Of a stretch of 64,000 nucleotides of DNA, positions 10,061 to 21,846 are shown piece by piece (the first letter of the stretch is position 1; every line of letters starts with the position of its first letter). Made by a program: the position numbers and the translations under genes. The notes beneath the pieces are model-generated. The model worked only from the letters and a program-made list of their open reading frames with translations, did no database searches and was not told where the DNA came from. The stretch is taken from contig ML978129.1 in the NCBI GenBank assembly GCA_010015805.1, positions 248,001-312,000 on the forward strand, written 5' to 3'. The DNA is from Rhizodiscina lignyota (taxonomy: Eukaryota > Ascomycota > Dothideomycetes > Aulographales > Rhizodiscinaceae).

Positions 10061-12351
10061 TGTACTATTAGCGAGCATAAGACAGAGAGCCACAAACGCT
10101 TTCCTTGTGTGTAGCCCTGCTTGAATGTGAGACCATTTCGTAAATCCGATACGGTACAATGCAAACGGTATGGAGGTGGAACCGTGAAATGTTGTGGCTG
10201 GTTGGAAAAAAGTCAAAAGATGATCACACAAAGTGTTTTGGAAGGTTCGGCCTTATTGCCATCATAATACGGGACTTCTGCACACGCTTTTCCATGGTGT
10301 GAAAATGCGCGAAGGGTATGGGAATCTTATTACTGATTTGAAGAACGACAGGTTCGTGCATAGCGATGACATGGTATACGGAATACATACGAGAAGCAAT
10401 TGCCACGCCCGCAAAATGGTCAGTGCTTTGAAGTTCGTACAGTACTCGCACTTTGGGGCGGACCGCTGTCGCCGACAGGCCGAGAGCTGGAGTCGATAGA
10501 GAGGGCGCTGGGAGGCGAATAACCTTGGTTAGCATCTGCGCCTCCCAGCTATCAAGGACTCAAAAATCCATGAGTTTGAATCAACAGTCTTAAGGAAGGT
10601 GGTCTGCATTTCGCGTGGAACCAGGATCTGCGCATCTAAAAAGGGGATTAGAATCGCAAACGTAATTGCATTGGTGTGTTCTTCAGTAGGTAATCCACAC
10701 CAATGGTGTGCGTACTAGTCCGACTGCCTTATGTCTGCCAGTGTAAGCAACATCTCTGTTAAACGAGTGGGAAGTGGTTCGACGAGAGGTATTGATAGGG
10801 TCATTTTCTAACGTAAGCGTTTGTCTATCTGCGCCGTTGTGGGTTGCAATTAGTCTTTATGAGTGGTAATTTCTTCAGGATAGTTGTCGATTCGACGTCG
10901 ATGACATGCTTGGAGAAGCTATGAAGAAAATATTCTGAGCGCCCGCTACGTGGGGTGAGTGAAGCATGCATTCGCAACGAACCACAGTCCGCAGCGGGCG
11001 CAAGCTGATGAGGTTGCCTGAGAGGATCTTGCATTTGTTGCTCAGGACCTGCATCTTTGCCACCTGCTGTAATTACGCCCCGCAACAGTTTGGGAAGGTG
11101 AGTCTCACCGCCCTGATCGACTTTAGCGAGCCGGGAGCCAGTACCCAAACAGTCCAACACAGCGAGTTGTACATGGAGCAAGTAGTAGCAATATATGGAA
11201 GCCTAACGTTGCGAATTTCGATCTCCACAGGAATTCAGAAGCGGAACCTATTTGTGGCCTTGTCACGTCAGAGAGATCTCTGGAACATGACCGGTACTCT
11301 CTGTAAACGTCAATAGAAGGACAGCTCGGGGAGGATTGTTACGACGCCGGCTTCTGAAGTGGCCCAGGAGGTACGTATTTCGATGAAATACTGTTGACAT
11401 TGAGACTTCCTCGCGAACAGGGGAGAAATGAGAGACGCGTCGTGTATGGTCTGCCTAGATTTCTACAGCGTCTCAGATTGATTTGGAGTCTCGGACGAGA
11501 TGACTTGGAGTTGGCGGCCTGGTAAGCCATTTGAAGACTAACAAGAACCGTCAAAGTTCGCGTACTCAGCAATGTTCATGGCATCAACTCGTAGGCATCT
11601 TGCATTGAGAGCTTTCGCACCCCTCTTTGTCGGCCCCTTATGTGCGCGGAACGGAGTCGGAGAAGAGGAAAGCCTGGCGGACGCGCTGAGCCGCACTTTC
11701 GTTAATAAGTCAGTATTTCGCCAACCATTCTCTGGCCGAGACTAATTTCCGCAAGCCTCAGTCTTTCTTTCATTTCTTATATACCAGTCAATTCCATTTT
11801 CATTCGCATTGATCATGTATAGAGTCCTTTTCATGTGCGCCCATCCTATTTTTATGTTGATCGTGTCCTGTGATACCAAAGGGCTCGAAATGGAGGAGCG
11901 GAAATTTATTGCCAATGGTGCCTCGTCAAGCCACCCGAATCGCGCTGGACTCGCGCCCACAAGCCCCTTTCCTTTGGCGTAGAGGCGCGAAAGCGGTCCC
12001 GTCTAGACTCCATTTTGTCTCGCGTTTCGTGCGCCATGCCCAGAAAATATCAGGAGGCACGCGCTTAGGCTAGAGTCGCGCAATTTTCAGCCGCACGGTA
12101 GGTGGCACATCGAGAGAGTTCTACAAAGTCTGCCTTGCGCTTCATTCCTTCAAGTGGTCCCCTCGTTTTTCGCTCAGCTAAAACATATCGTTCTCTCTTA
12201 TGCGACTCTTCGGACGCCTCTCGACCTCGCGTTCTGCGTTGCGCCTGAAGGTCTACCTGATTGCGCATTCAACTTTTTATTACCCCTCTTGACGCCTACG
12301 ACTTCAACCGATCATCCGGGCAGCTTCATTTCCTCCCGTCTAATCTTCAGC
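10061..12351. other. Divergent intergenic, 2.3 kb
   Basis: This is the shared upstream region of the C2H2 gene (-) and the ZZ/WW gene (+). No open frame here is convincing. The last 200 bases before 12352 are CT-rich (leader of the + gene). In that stretch the in-frame upstream extension of the + gene begins only at a GTG, so it is treated as untranslated. Confidence 0.45.
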
Positions 12352-15300
12352 ATGGCGTCGATGGCTTCTGCGGGAGTATTGCTCCACAGTGCAGCTCAAT
12401 CACCTGTGCCGATGTCAGGTACCCCAACACCGAGCATACACTCTCCCATACCGATCCCACCGGGCGAGGCCGACTTAGAACCTGTCGAACTTGAGGGGAG
12501 CATGTTTGGCGAGCTCCCGGGCCATTATGGGAGCTTTGGGCAAAGTCCAGCTCCCCCAAGACCAACATCCACAGTACATGCGTCGCCTGCAACGCCCCAA
12601 GACCATCCGCCAATGCCTCCAGCATCACAAGCCCAGTCGCTCGTGTATCATGAAGATCAGTATCTGCAACACGTTCAATACGCTACAGCTCCTCAACCTG
12701 CAACGCAGCCAACGCAATACTCCGTCCCTCAGCCACATCATGCGCAGCTACCCTCTCCGTCGCCATCCCAAATGACTTTTCAGTCGCAGCAAAGTACGAA
12801 CATGGGCACACAACACCAACATCAACATCAACAAAACCAATATCAGCAACCTTCCACGCATCAATACCATCCATCAATAAGCTCATCTCTATATGGTGCA
12901 CAGCCTGGACAACCTGCAACTGGAATGTCTCAGCCCCACCCGCAGCATCATATGCAACATCATCAATCTATTCATCAAAACGTGGCACCTACGTCCCAGA
13001 CTCCAAATCCACTCTTTCAAGCACAAGCTCAACAGTATACTTATGCAAATCCCGGCGCACAGACGTTACAGCAACCAGTCACTGTCAATCCAAGTACTCA
13101 ATCAGTGATCAGACCTACGACTCCAGGCGTTCATCTTCAGAATGGACAACTTCAGCAAGTGCAACATCCATCTTTACCGGCAGGTCATATGGCTACCAAT
13201 GGCCAAGTTCTGATGCAACAACCGACAACAGCAGGAGGAGTGGCTCAGAGTCCACATAATGTGCAGCATCCACAACCGCATCCAGCAATGGCTCACACCA
13301 ACCATCAAGGCCAGCATAGTCAAGGAAGTCATATTCCTCTATCTGTAAATCAACACGGTCATCCGGTACATCCAACCCAACATTTCCATCCAACTCCGGG
13401 TCATATTGGCAATGGCCATCCCACCGCCCCGGCCATGGCATCTATTCCTCAGCTTCAGCAACACTCTATGCCTCAACAAGTCCCTCAGCAAATGGTACAT
13501 CAGCAACCAATCCAGACTGGTAAGCCGCCAAAGAAACAAAAACTACCAAAACTACCAAAACTTCCGAAGCCATCCAAATCCAGTCATAGAACAAGCATCA
13601 GTGGTATGAGTATTGCATCATCCGTCAGTAGCTTGTCAACAACACCAGATGGAGGCATCGTTTCTCCCATGTCACCGCCAACATATACTCCAACACCAGT
13701 GATACAGCAGCCGCAGCCACAAGCGCACGCACAAGTGCCAGTGCAAGTTGTACAGCAACACCCGCAGCAGAATATGTCCGGTGTAGCAGCGAAGATGAGT
13801 GGCATTGTGTATCATTGGTATTGCAGCAAGTGTGAGGCTGGTGAGAGCATATTCCCTATCGGTTATCCGAGGGGTCGCTTACCATCGTGTAGGACTGTCA
13901 ACGAAGAACGTTTACTTTGAATGTCTAATCTGCTCCTCCGCCGACATCCATTCGAAACTTTGCCAGGCATGCTACTTGCAGGGTTGCGCAAGCAATAGCC
14001 CCCCCCTGAGCCACGACAAGACCTATTACATCTCCAATCAAGACCCGACGCTCACGAACGATACAAGCATCCCGCCTCAAAAGTGGACAATCCGCCGCAA
14101 CCAATTCGGTCGAATATGGTATCAATCATGCACAGCTCCTGTTAAGACACATGTCCGGCCAATGACTGCTGCTATACCAAATCATTCAGGTTGGATCGAA
14201 GCAAAGAATCCTAATGGCCAAATCTTTTGGGTCAGCACTGTGACAGGACAGACAAGCGGGAATCGGCCCACTACGGGAATGCCAAAGGGCTGGAGAGAGG
14301 TTAGAACTCCCGAGGGGCGGCCATTTTACGTCAACGATGCCCTCGAACTTGCAACATGGGTGTATCCTGGTCATCAACCACCACACAATCTCCAAACGGG
14401 CCAGCACGCAGACGCGAATGTCGCGAACGCAATGCACGCCCAGGTGCAGGTGCAGGTACAGTCCGGTAACGCGACAGCTCCCCAACTCGTGCATGCGCCA
14501 CAACCCCTCAAAGTCGGCCCTGTCAATGGCGCTGTGACGATCCATAATACTGTCACAAGGCCACCGGTGGCTGGCTCAGTGCAGGTTACCGCGACTGTTA
14601 TGAAGCCTCAGAAAAAGAAGAAAGACAAGACGGATAGCGAGGCAAAGGCAGAGTTGAAGAAAGCCGGAAAGCAGGCCGGTCTTGCCATGGCTTCTGGCGC
14701 AATTACTGGCACTCTGAAGGGTATGGGTGTCGATTCAAAATTTGCGAAGGGCATCAGCCAAGGCGTGGTTGGAATGGGAAGGGCGGGCGTAAGAGTGGCA
14801 AAGCAACATATGGATCAACAGCACCACCAGTACCATCAGCATCATCATCAGCAACCTACTGCTGACGACACAAGCAGCGATAGTGACGACAGCTCAGATG
14901 ATGGGCAAGTTATCTTCACTCCTGATAGTCCGCCTCAAGGATTAGCCGCGCAACAAGTGCAGGGACAGTACTTTGTCGACATGAGCGGCCAAGGACAACA
15001 GCAACCACAGTCGCTAAATCAGCAGTTCCAAACCTTGCAAATAAGTAGCGATCCCAATGCTAGTGGAAATGCACAGCAAACGACAGATAACGCCAACATT
15101 TCTATCCAAGGAGATGTCACGCTCGGTGCGGCATTCGCCGGACCTGTCGATCCGCTTTCTTTGACGCAGGATAACACTTACATCGTCGATAATTCGACGT
15201 CCATTCAAATAGACCAGTCACAGTATGTCGACATGTCGTCGGTACAAGTCGACTCATCACAGTTCAATGGGATCGCAAGCGGTCCCGTACCAACGGACCT

Positions 15301-15529
15301 CAGCGGCTTCACTACAGTAGACGCATCGTCTATGAGCGTCGTAGATGCAAGCGGCTCGGTTGCGGATGGGAGTGTGAGCGTTGACGCATATCAGGCGTAT
15401 GCAACGCAAGTGGATGTTGGAGAGAGCAATTCGCAGGGGCTGATCGATGGGGATGTGGAGGTAGACGAAGTTGATGTCGACGTTGACGTTGACGTTGACT
15501 GCTATGATTCTTCGGCTGGGTTATTTTGA
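12352..15529 (+). CDS. Gln/His/Pro-rich protein with ZZ-like finger and WW-like repeats
   Basis: Two exons, 12352-13840 and 13893-15529, encode 1041 residues. The 52-nt intron (donor GTGAGA, branch CTTAC, acceptor GTGTAG) interrupts a zinc-binding module. Spliced, it reads YHWYCSKCEAG, then ECLICSSADIHSKLCQACYLQG, i.e. C-x2-C, C-x2-C, C-x2-C as in ZZ-type fingers (about residues 485-530). Residues 1-480 are Gln/His/Pro-rich with a short PKLPKLPKLPK repeat. After the finger come three WW-like units: KWTIRRNQFGRIWYQS, GWIEAKNPNGQIFWVS (about 595) and GWREVRTPEGRPFYVN (about 625-655), the last having the best WW spacing and W..P end. A Gly/Ala-rich helical stretch (about 740-805), a His cluster and an acidic tail with VDVDVDVDVD follow. 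It is probably a scaffold that binds Pro-rich partners; its function is not known. Start ATG 12352 has a good context (CAGCATGG). Confidence 0.8.
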
Positions 15530-15734
15530 AATTTGATGACAGTAAGATATGATGATGTACGAACAGGAGTTATGATTTGAGAGAAATGAATGTTGATATG
15601 AGGCATTCTCACTTGACATAATTGCTTTTCGGGCTGACAGAGACAACGCTCTCGAAGGTTACATTACACGAATGCCTTTCGTAGCTCTCCCGATCTAGTA
15701 CTGCAGCAGCCTGAAAGTGTTCTAGCCATGCACC

Positions 15735-16124
15735 CTAGTACTCTATCTTCCAAGCTTCGCCTTTCGCCACTCCGTCCTTGCCCCATACTATGATTTGTTT
15801 CGCCGTTCGCGCCCTCCAAGGTTTGCAGAACGAAGCGGTCGTGTTGGCATAAGTCTCCAGCTCGCCCTCCGCACATTTCTTCAAAACGCACATCGCACCC
15901 CTGCTAAGGTACTCCTTGCTTTGGCACATGCATTTCCACGCCTTGTCCGTCGTCTTCCTCGCGCAACTGTCGTTCATCAATTGTGACAGCCCGCACTCTC
16001 TTTGGCAGTCGGTTTTCAGCATTGAGAAATCCGGCGCGCCATGTTTCAAAGGCCCGTGGTGTGTGAGTCCGGCTGCGACTATGGAGATGCCGAGTGCCCA
16101 CGTGAGAATTGTGGTAATCTTCAT
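15735..16124 (-). CDS. Secreted CFEM-domain protein (effector or haem-binding candidate)
   Basis: The 129-residue product has an N-terminal signal peptide (MKITTILTWALGISIVAAG). It carries exactly eight cysteines in the CFEM pattern: C40-x3-C44-x9-C54-x10-C65-x1-C67-x11-C79-x4-C84-x15-C100. CFEM proteins are fungal extracellular or GPI-anchored proteins; the Candida members bind haem through an Asp just before the C-x-C pair, and D60 lies near that place, two residues further away than usual. There is no GPI signal at the C-terminus, so it is likely free in the apoplast or medium, which fits small secreted effectors. A TATA-like box lies about 100 bp upstream of the start. It has its own promoter, divergent from the four-helix membrane gene 2 kb away. 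The domain call is strong; haem binding is inferred. Confidence 0.85.
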   Translation of the reverse strand: MKITTILTWALGISIVAAGLTHHGPLKHGAPDFSMLKTDCQRECGLSQLMNDSCARKTTDKAWKCMCQSKEYLSRGAMCVLKKCAEGELETYANTTASFCKPWRARTAKQIIVWGKDGVAKGEAWKIEY

Positions 16125-18241
16125 TTTGGAGATGTTGGAGTTCGCAGCGGGACAAATAAAAGAGTGTGTGCAATGTGTACAGCAGAGTAGATGATTGGGA
16201 GAGCAGAATCGATACAGATCTGAAATTTATAAGACGTAGTGTGCGCCAGTGCGCAAACGTTGCACGAGAACCAATGAAGATAGTCCGCTGGAACCAATAG
16301 AGATCTTGCCATTCGAAAATAGCTCTTCAGAATCTTACCCCACTTCTCAATAATCGTCAAGTCGAAGCGGAGGGAATTGCAAGAGTGGAGGCTCCCTGCG
16401 ACCCATCGTGAGCGTACGTATTAAGGGTGTCACTCCAATCGTTGGCGCCAGTCGAGTCTGCCGTATAAAAGAACTGCACGATTGAGGCCTTATGGTCAAA
16501 GACTGGAAGCACTTAGACGTGGATCGTGTCCATTGCTGACCACTTGACATCTAAATTCCCTTGGGCTTGGTTAAATCGCGCCGGTCGAAGTCCGACGGCG
16601 TCATTCTTATTGTTGTAAAGCCATATCCTATAGAATTATCAGCGCATTCAAGTTCCTCCTTTGACAGGAGGAGGAATCGTACTCAATGTTCCACCTCTTA
16701 TGCTTCTTGTCCATCCATTGATGGATATGAGCCTTCATCCAGCCTGGGTCTGGTACTTTGGACAATAATCCCGGGGTCGATGGTTTCAACGTATGTGGTT
16801 TCCTTGTGGACTCGACTTGTGACGATCCGATGTTGTATGTTGAGGCCTGTTTGTAGACGTACGTGCAAGAGGAATGATATGAGACGGAGATGCTGTCAAG
16901 TGGGAACGGTGATTCGCCGGGTAGATCGGACGGGATGCGTGCGAAGGGTGATTCGACGCGTGGGGACCACGATCCATTGAAAGCGCGTGTCTTGGCAATT
17001 TGTTGTTGCAAATACCCGCCGCGCTGATTGTGATCTTTTTCATACTGTGTTATATGTACAACTCGCGTATTCTAATCCCTGTGCTTTCGAGCACTGGTGC
17101 GGAAAACATCAGGTAATGCTGAGTTTATCCTGGCCCCTCTTGCCCTTAGGGGCTGAGACCTCGTTGAGACGGACTGGGGGGTTCAGGTTTTTTTGCCCTT
17201 TGCTATAAAGGGTTCGATTCTCGCGGACATCATTCTCTTTTTTTTCTCCCTCCCCTTTTTTTTTGGAAAATAATTCATCCTATAAGGAGGAAAGAGTACA
17301 GAGAAGGTGTGTAGCAGTCTATTAGAAGTTACGTGATGGCAATTGAAATTGAATATGGCTGTGCGGCATACTGGCAGTGGCACCAAATTCAACCGATAGA
17401 TAAAGAAGCCACTGTTCATTGAGAACAAAAAGAAGTACGACGCCTTTTACCTGCTACAGACTGCCGGTGAAGGTTGTCTCTTTATTTTACCAGGCTTGAG
17501 AAGAGAATTAGAGTGAGAGGCATTGGATGTCGGCGTTTAGGTGCAGGAGAGCTCAACGAATTAGGGAGACAGTCTTGCTCTGGACCGGGCTCATCGATTC
17601 TTTCCGGCGTCCAGATGAGGAACGTGAGGGCAAGTTGTAGAGATCGAGATTATCCTCGGTCTGAAGGCATTTTTGAAAAAGACCACGATATTGAAAGCCA
17701 TGTACGTGACAGGTTTTCATGACCGGAAAAGAGCGTCAGGGTCTCCCCTTATCCCAAAACTTTGCACTCAGGGATGATTTCTATAAAGGGAATAGTCTAT
17801 CTTACTCATTAAACGCTGCGCATGACATAAGCGTGCAATACTCAACCTGCAACTTCAACTAACGGGTACTGACAAACCCAGAACTTGGGTACCTAGGCAC
17901 CCAGAACTTTGTGCGAGCGAGACTCGCAAATTGTGATCGCGAACAGCACACACCATTGATCTCGAGTACGGAGTAGAGCATAATCTGTAAAGATATTTGG
18001 AGATGTGGCCTCGGCGTCTTTTTAAAAGTCCCCGTCGAAGGATTTTGATGTCGCACGATTCGTCTTGGTGAATCCTTCCTTCGCTTCGCCTTCGCATAGC
18101 CCACCTCCATCTAGGCAGCCATGCCCTAGTTAACATTTTCTTGCAAGTCTCAAGTATCTGTATTAATTCATGGAATGCCCCAACCTCACACATCTTTTAT
18201 TATCCCTCCATTGTTGGAGAACGTGATTTAGAAGGGATCAA
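16125..18241. other. Divergent intergenic, 2.1 kb, with pyrimidine-rich tracts
   Basis: This lies between the CFEM gene (-) and the four-helix gene (+). At 17229-17265 there are T-rich and CT-rich runs, preceded by GGGTTCGATTCT (17209-17220), which resembles a Pol III B box. No tRNA fold fits around it. One TACGGAGTA 9-mer lies at 17967-17975. No protein gene is supported. Confidence 0.4.
16225..16231 (-). promoter_or_regulatory. TATA-like box of the CFEM gene
   Basis: TATAAAT on the minus strand, about 100 bp upstream of the CFEM start codon, at a distance that suits a fungal core promoter. It was recognised by sequence only. Confidence 0.45.
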
Positions 18242-19031
18242 ATGCCTCAAGCGAACAATGCCACTGGCAGGCGTCATTACCAGACAACGACGATACTAAT
18301 ATGCCTATGGTTTCTCCAATTGTTACTCTTGCTACTTCTGATTTTTCCCGTGTATGGCATAGATTCGTTCAAGAGGGGCGTGAAATCAACACCGAAGCCT
18401 GAAGATTTGTAAGTTGTTCTCTCAATTCGCCTGTGATGCATAGTTATCGAATCTCTACTTCATTTGCATATGCTATTCTTTGCACTTTTACTCCTTCACT
18501 ACGGAGTATTACGCTTCTATTAACATGAATGCAGTGTTGAATCGTATATCGTTCTGGCACTTTTGCTGTTCGTCACCGTCGTCGATATCTTCGAAGCAAC
18601 GCGATACTTCATGGGAAAGCTTTCTCGAGACAATTACTTACGACTTCAATGGCTTAAGTTAGCCGTTTCAGTTGTTTTATGGGTCGCAATCATACTCCTC
18701 CTCCTGATCCCTTCGGCTCATTCTATTGGAGACAATAACCCGATACCCATATTGATGATAGTTGTTCAAATTTTGCTGGCGTTAATTGTTGCGCAGTGCG
18801 TCAACCCACACCGTCATACAGAGACAGACAGTGCTTACACCATACAGGGTTCCCATTTTGGCATCAGTGTTTTTCGCGCTTGGTTATCAAGAAACTTCCC
18901 CTGTGACAGGAATCTCCGAGACCACGCCGCTGAGACATGAAGAGCGAAGCCAAGAGAATGATGAATGGAGAACTGAGCCTCGAACTTCAACAGAGCTCGT
19001 ACGTGATCAACGATGGGGATTTGCTCCATAA
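18242..19031 (+). CDS. Small four-helix membrane protein, three exons
   Basis: The exons are 18242-18408, 18535-18795 and 18848-19031, giving 203 residues. Introns are 126 nt (donor GTAAGT, acceptor TGCAG) and 52 nt (donor GTGCGT, branch CTTAC, acceptor TACAG). Both junctions restore the frame, and the second adds a hydrophobic stretch that would otherwise be lost. The helices fall at about 17-39, 59-80, 95-116 and 126-155, the last long enough to be a helix with an extension. The N-terminus is short and basic and the C-terminal 45 residues are polar and acidic, both probably cytosolic. The overall plan resembles small fungal MARVEL-like or tetra-spanning membrane proteins, but I recognise no specific family. 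It converges on the next gene, with only 72 bp between the stops. Function unknown. Confidence 0.65.
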
Positions 19032-19103
19032 TGATATACAAATTTTCGGAGGAGACGTTTGAAGATGGGAGTCATACTCCAAGCCCCCATTTACGATAAG
19101 AAA

Positions 19104-20105
19104 TCAATTGAGCGCAGTCGGGCTCTCCAGTTCTGGTGGCTTGAAGTCGGTGCCAATCTCATACACATGCGCACCTCCCAGTTGCTGCGGCATACCACTC
19201 AGCTGCCATTGGTCTTGTGGTTGCGGTGCTGCATTATTGATCGGATAATCCTCCACTTTGGTCTCGACAGTACTTTGCGCCAGCTGCTCAGCTCTCGCGC
19301 GCCGTCTTCTCTCCCGCAAATACAGCGCTCCAAGAACAGTTGAGATCAGCGCAAGCGGGACACCAATACCAACTCCAACTCCTATTCGAACGTTCTTGCT
19401 TACTCTACCATCGTCGCCATTGTCAGCGGTCGACTTGGTTGCATTGGTGCTATTCGACGTAGAGATGGAATACGAACTCGACGCACCGTGCGAAGCAGAC
19501 GACGTAGGGCTTGATGTCTGCGAGATGGAAATGGGGTTTCCTGATAAGTCGGCAGTGGCAATGGGCTCCGCATTGCCGGCAATCTTCTGCAGGCCTCCTT
19601 CCGGCCAGGTAAAAGTATCGGAGTTGCAAACCGCAGATGTATTAGTGCCACACCATCCTTGGTCTTGTATGTCTGATTGAGTACATTTCCAGATGTTCGA
19701 CCAGGTATCACTATTCACTGGAGCGTATTTTAGCGAAGATGATATGAGCGAGCTGATTGATGGGTTTGTTACCTGTGGTGCATACGCCTGGGCAACTTCT
19801 ATCTTGCCAACTCCTGTCAGTGCAAGCACCTCGATATGCCATGTTGAGAATGGCGCCGTAACAGAGGCCGTTCGTTAGGCATGCTTCACCTGATGCGCAG
19901 CAATGGGTGTCGAACCGATAGTCTGTGTCGCAGGGGAGATCTATGCGTATCAATCCAATTAGCTCTCATAATATCAGATACGGATCGATCACTTCCTACA
20001 CTGAGGTGGAGCGGTTGTTCCGCTGGGAAAGTAGCATGTCCTATTCTCCTTGCAGGTTATGAGCGAGGTGAAGATAAAAACCACGACACATGTTAAGCGC
20101 TTCAT
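19104..20105 (-). CDS. Cys-rich single-pass membrane protein with Ser/Thr stalk
   Basis: Three exons on the minus strand (20105-20000, 19940-19773, 19717-19104) encode 295 residues. Introns are 59 nt (19941-19999) and 55 nt (19718-19772). A signal peptide of about 18 residues is followed by TCYFPSG, PCD, a CCASGEACLTNGLCY block, YRGACTDRSW, CPGVC, and then WKC and GWC motifs. This order is typical of a large family of fungal Cys-rich ectodomain proteins. A Ser/Thr/Asn-rich stalk (about 150-190) leads to one transmembrane helix (about 203-224, GVGVGIGVPLALISTVLGALYL) with a stop-transfer cluster RERRRRAR, then a cytosolic tail of about 65 residues. It looks like a cell-surface sensor or wall-anchored adaptor; the role is inferred from topology only. 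The first two exons are easy to miss because the last exon alone gives a long open frame. Confidence 0.8.
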
Positions 20106-21846
20106 ATCGTCTGCGTTAAATGCTTCAGTTGGATGTGTATAGAAATGCAATGATTACACGGACTCGAAAAGAAAGAGAGCTCTAAGTTTATCAATACGAG
20201 CCACGCAAGGACGTGGAGAGGTTTCAGGAACAGTACAAGAGAGAACAGGATTAGCCAAGAAGTAAAACAGAGAAGAAACATTATGGCGTACCATGTTAAC
20301 GCGCCACCTTATTACATTTGAGCCGAGTGAGAGAGACCTTTCGGTTCATTCCAGAAGGAATGAGCCCCTGTCATGATAGAGCCGTAAGGCGTGCAGCCAT
20401 GTGGCTCTGACTGCTAGTCACTGCAGATCTGAGATGAGAAGCAAGGGCCATGCGGGATCTGCCATAGTCATGGCATTTGACAGGTCTTAAAATATCGAGA
20501 GGGCGTCGGTTGAAGCTCAAGTCGAACTTGCAAACCCTATTTCAAAGCTGTCGGATCAGCGAATGGCAAGGCGTTAGGCGGATCTGGACGCGTCTAGTTC
20601 TTGGTGCAATTTCTGATACAACAAAAGCTCGAGAAAGTTGGGTTTGCATCCCAGAAACAATTGTTCAGGTATTTCAAGATTGGGTTCCAACCAATGGCAG
20701 AAAACACTCGAGCTCAAAAGAACTGCAGCGTCTTCGGGCGGGATGGCTGTTCTCTACTTTGCATAGAATTGTCTCATGTAAAGTTTTGATGGTATATATG
20801 ATACCCGGGAAGGCCCAACTTGTTGCGGATATGGTTTTCAGGCCTCCCACCGTTGGCTGACTGCTCAGGGGTTGAAAGGTTGTTCCGCAGCACGATGAAA
20901 ACCTCACTCTGGCGTGTTTGGCAACTCTGTGGAGATTTGAAAGTCCTCTTCGGCTGTCTTGGTATGGTTGCTGGAGAGGGTTTACGAGGTGAGAAGATGA
21001 GGCCGAGGATGAGGTTGGGGAAATTAAAATATTCTAATGCACGTGCTCGCCCCGATTTAGTCAAGCCACGATCTGCTCGCAATTTCTCAACACCTCCTGG
21101 ACTTCACCGGTCCAACAACCGTCACAATGTTGCGTTTAACCGCTCCCAACAGATCGGGCAGAAGATCAAATATGTCGCACACGAGTCTAGAAGATTTTAT
21201 TGGCTTGACTTTGCATGCGTTCTACGAGCAAGCGCAATGGTTTCCAGGTATCTCCTACCGCTCAGAAATGCTAGCTCCGAAGCGACGTACTCAGAAGCCG
21301 ACGGTATTTCCATACTACGTGAGAGGCTCTAAGACAGGTTCGATAGCCCTCACACGGCGCGTCGCTCAAGTCACAGCTTCAAAATGCCTCATTCTTTCAT
21401 ATCGCCGGTTACTCTCAGTTTTTCGGACTCTCACCCAACTGAATGGCTCTCAAGAAGTTAAGAGAGATCCTGTGCAATCTGGGATTGCAGCCGATCGCCT
21501 TCTCATGTCTTATTGCTCCCATTGATACAGCTCGCATTCCGAATCTCGACTAAAGATATTCTTGAAGATATGCCTAATTTTCACATGCAACTGAACACCA
21601 ACATAGCAAGTTTGCTTCCTGGAGTTCATTCACGAAAGTTTCATTTGTCGTACAAGCGCCAAAATACAACACGATGTGTCCAAGCCGAGGCCCGTTCCTC
21701 CATGAAGCTGTATTCTTTGCGTCATGTCTTCTGATTCATAGAATATAGTTCTCGTTTGTCAAATTGCTAATGCTTTACCTACTTTCATTTCCCTCTTTGT
21801 CCTTGTTCAACTCACTATCCTCAGCGGTGTGCGGACATGAAGTAGG
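20106..21846. other. Divergent intergenic, 1.7 kb
   Basis: This is the upstream region of the Cys-rich membrane gene (-) and of the Arg-rich gene (+). Overlapping open frames of 70-170 codons at 20477-21525 have no recognisable motif and no consistent splice sites, so I call no gene. Confidence 0.4.

Noticed and set aside
12154-12351. N-terminal extension of the ZZ/WW protein
   Set aside because: The extension starts at GTG, is CT-rich leader in character, and a well-placed ATG follows at 12352.
13795-15529. Second, separate gene starting near 13799
   Set aside because: It opens at GTG, and a 52-nt intron with good signals joins it in frame to the upstream exon and completes the zinc finger.
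17200-17250. B-box-like GGGTTCGATTCT followed by a T-run
   Set aside because: The flanking bases cannot form a T stem and no A box or cloverleaf is found, so it is not called as a tRNA.
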